Below, in pieces: positions 62,001-64,000 of a stretch of 64,000 bases of DNA; position 1 is the stretch's first letter, and the number at the start of each line of letters is the position of its first letter. The position numbers and the translations under genes are program-made. Source of the DNA: Struthidea cinerea (Eukaryota > Chordata > Aves > Passeriformes > Corcoracidae). The notes beneath the pieces are model-generated. The model was given only the letters and a program-made list of their open reading frames with translations. It was not told the origin of the DNA and made no database searches. The stretch covers positions 7,407 to 71,406 of the forward strand of contig VZTI01001048.1 of assembly GCA_013397865.1 (NCBI GenBank), read 5' to 3'.

Positions 62001-64000
62001 ATGAGAAAGTAAAAGGAGCTGTGACAGGATCACCTTGCCAGATTTCAGGAAAGGAGCAGGGCTCTCGCCATTGACAGATGGAGAATGGAGCCCTACTATG
62101 GCTTTGCTTTGGCTGCTTGGTTCATGCACACGGGGAAGCAGCCGAGTCACTGAAGCAGCACAAGCCACAGCTCTGCCAGCACAATACAGGACCATCAGTA
62201 CAGCACAGCAACTCTGCAGTACCAGGAGAGCATTCCGACCACAAGAACAACCTGTGTAAAGCTCTGGCTCTAAACCACACAAACAAAGCATGTGCACAGA
62301 AATACAAGGCTTCTAGTCTGGAGTCCTTTACTTGGAATTTGCAGTGTGTGAACGAAGCAGGGTGATGAACATAGGCCTCCCATTCCTGAATTAACACCCA
62401 AGCCATTACTCCTTTGAACTTAGTTTTGCCTTCCGCAAGCCAATTTAAGGTAGAGAAGATGTTTCAAAGTAAAATCGATTCTTGATAGCAATCAATAACC
62501 TGACTCTGCTCTTCCTTCACATGTTGTCACACTGACACCATGGGGCTGGACCAGCTCCATGTATGTGAGCTCCACGCTGCTGCAGTCCCAGCTGGACACA
62601 AAGTTCACTTTCACTGAAAGAGCACAGGAGAACCATTTTGATGCACTGAGCACAACAGAGATTTAAAGAAAGCCAAGGACCAAATCCTTTTGGAGTGCTG
62701 AAGAGAAAACAAGCAATTACAAATCACAACAGTTAAACCCTGGCACTACGGATGCAATTTCCCATTAATGCAAACACACGTCCTACATTGTGAGGCAAGT
62801 TCATAAACCAGAGGCTTCAAAGAAGCTTCAATCTCTTCTGCCAGGGAGAAATGGCTTGAACTTCCATTTAGATGCTGAACTGCCTTTGCAAATTGCTCTT
62901 GGTGCCCACAATTACAGCCATTTGGGTGACAGTCACCTGCTGCTCCTAATCTATTTAACATGAGGGAGGCAGGAAAAGCAGACAAAAAAGTCCCAACTAG
63001 AAAGCACTGCAATCAGTTTAAGATTCTTTCTAGTTCCAGGATTCAACAGCTTTAGTTTCACAAGGCAAAATTATATAATGTGTTTTCTAAAATTAAGAGC
63101 CACCAAATTAAAGTCTTCATTTGGTAATTGTTAATTTTTACACTCTGAAGCTAAAGTTCAGCATTAGCAACTGATACAAGAACAGACTCACCAAAACCGA
63201 CATTAAGTGCAGCAAAAACCTACAGGGGGGTTGACAACATGAAGGCCCTTTACTATTCCAGTATAGCCCTGTAGCTGGAGATCACTTTCAAGCCACTTCT
63301 GCTACTCCAGTCAGGCAAGAAAAATCATACCATCTTCTTACAGGAGAAAATAAATTGTTCTGCAACAGGAGATCAGGGCTAAATGATGTTCTTTAAGAGC
63401 TTCAGTGAGCAGACTGTGAAAATTTGTGCCCTGAATCTTTCACTGCTCAAAATACTGATCTAAATTCTTCTCAAGCTTTCAAAAGAGCAACACTCAACAG
63501 TAGCCTCAAACCACTTAGAAAGGAAAGCAACAGAGACAGCTCTCATTTCAGTTCCTTCAGTCCAGAAATGCACGCACACACAACTACCATGTGTTGGCCT
63601 TTTATAACCAATGATTTGCCAGCTGCTTCCCCAGGCAAGAAAGTCAGTGTTTGGTATTCAGAGCATTTGCAGACGTTGGAGTGGTGCAAAGACAACCTCC
63701 TGCTATTCTGAAGAAAAAGCAGCCCTCTGGGCCTCACCTACTGCCATCAGGGGAAAGTACCAGCAGCTGTGAGTAGCAAGTACCCCTTGTACCCTACACA
63801 CAGCTAACAGTGTAACCCATTTAAAGAAGCAAGAGGTAGCAAACAACACAAAAGCATCAGCTTCGCGTATCACAAAAATCAAGGGGGCAAAAAACACTGA
63901 AGGATTTTTCTGTTACTGAAGAGCTAAAGAACATAACTTTGTTTTAACTCTGGTGCCAGCAGAAAATGGTGCTCCAGACCTCACTGCAAACCTTCTGCTG

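Larger units (their letters stand above)
51125..64000 (-). other. CFDP1: CFDP1 intron, partial (continues beyond the window)
   Basis: This lies upstream of the exon at 51020-51124 in the transcript. I looked on the minus strand for the expected previous exon (ending ...KVFDFAGEEV plus a split Arg codon and a donor) and did not find it, so it is probably to the right of 64000. The stretch holds MIR-type relics near 53366-53476 and possibly 55580-55612, a 15-A run at 59051-59065, two exact 23-bp repeats 240 bp apart (59601, 59841), and an AT-rich block at 63060-63180. The rest shows nothing specific. Confidence 0.65.

Noticed and set aside
1..64000. CRISPR arrays, operons, phage or insertion-sequence structures, tRNA and rRNA genes
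   Set aside because: None seen; the sequence is vertebrate nuclear DNA and no tRNA A/B box pair or rRNA segment was recognised.

Overview
This window is vertebrate nuclear DNA, almost certainly from a bird. The evidence is three exons of a vertebrate gene with canonical splice sites, several CR1 LINE 3' ends of the avian type, and nothing bacterial: no dense ORFs, operons or Shine-Dalgarno sites. Base composition drifts from GC-rich on the left (first ~6 kb) to more AT-rich, typical intron sequence on the right. I cannot name the species.

The only gene I can support is CFDP1 (craniofacial development protein 1, also called BCNT or Bucentaur), on the minus strand. Three coding exons are visible: 51020-51124, 11780-11938 and 6713-6803. 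They join in frame, all in phase 2, and encode the last 117 residues of the protein, including the whole conserved C-terminal BCNT-C domain, which ends in ...RLSRMKP and a stop. The 3' UTR runs to a poly(A) signal at 6096-6101 with a GU-rich element just beyond it. The N-terminal acidic part of the protein (about 180 residues in the human protein, from memory) must lie to the right of base 64000, because I found no further exon between 51125 and 64000. Known biology: CFDP1 is the vertebrate counterpart of yeast Swc5 and works with the SRCAP/SWR1 chromatin remodeller that deposits H2A.Z.

Layout. 1-360: degenerate GTGTGCAA-type minisatellite. 361-6070: GC-rich sequence downstream of CFDP1 (in mammals BCAR1 lies on this side). 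It contains a MIR-like fragment and one patch near 5450-5710 with unusually coding-like codon use. 6080-6803: last exon plus 3' UTR. 6804-11779: last intron (5 kb), with a CR1. 11780-11938: penultimate exon. 11939-51019: a 39-kb intron with two younger CR1s, three very old CR1-family relics and several AT-rich, homeodomain-motif-bearing blocks that look like conserved non-coding elements. 51020-51124: exon. 51125-64000: partial intron with a MIR relic and simple repeats.

I do not see a new multi-gene system. The items most worth a second look are the coding-like patch at 5450-5710, the WENFK form of the CFDP1 motif usually written WESFK, the symmetric exons, and the candidate regulatory blocks in the long intron.
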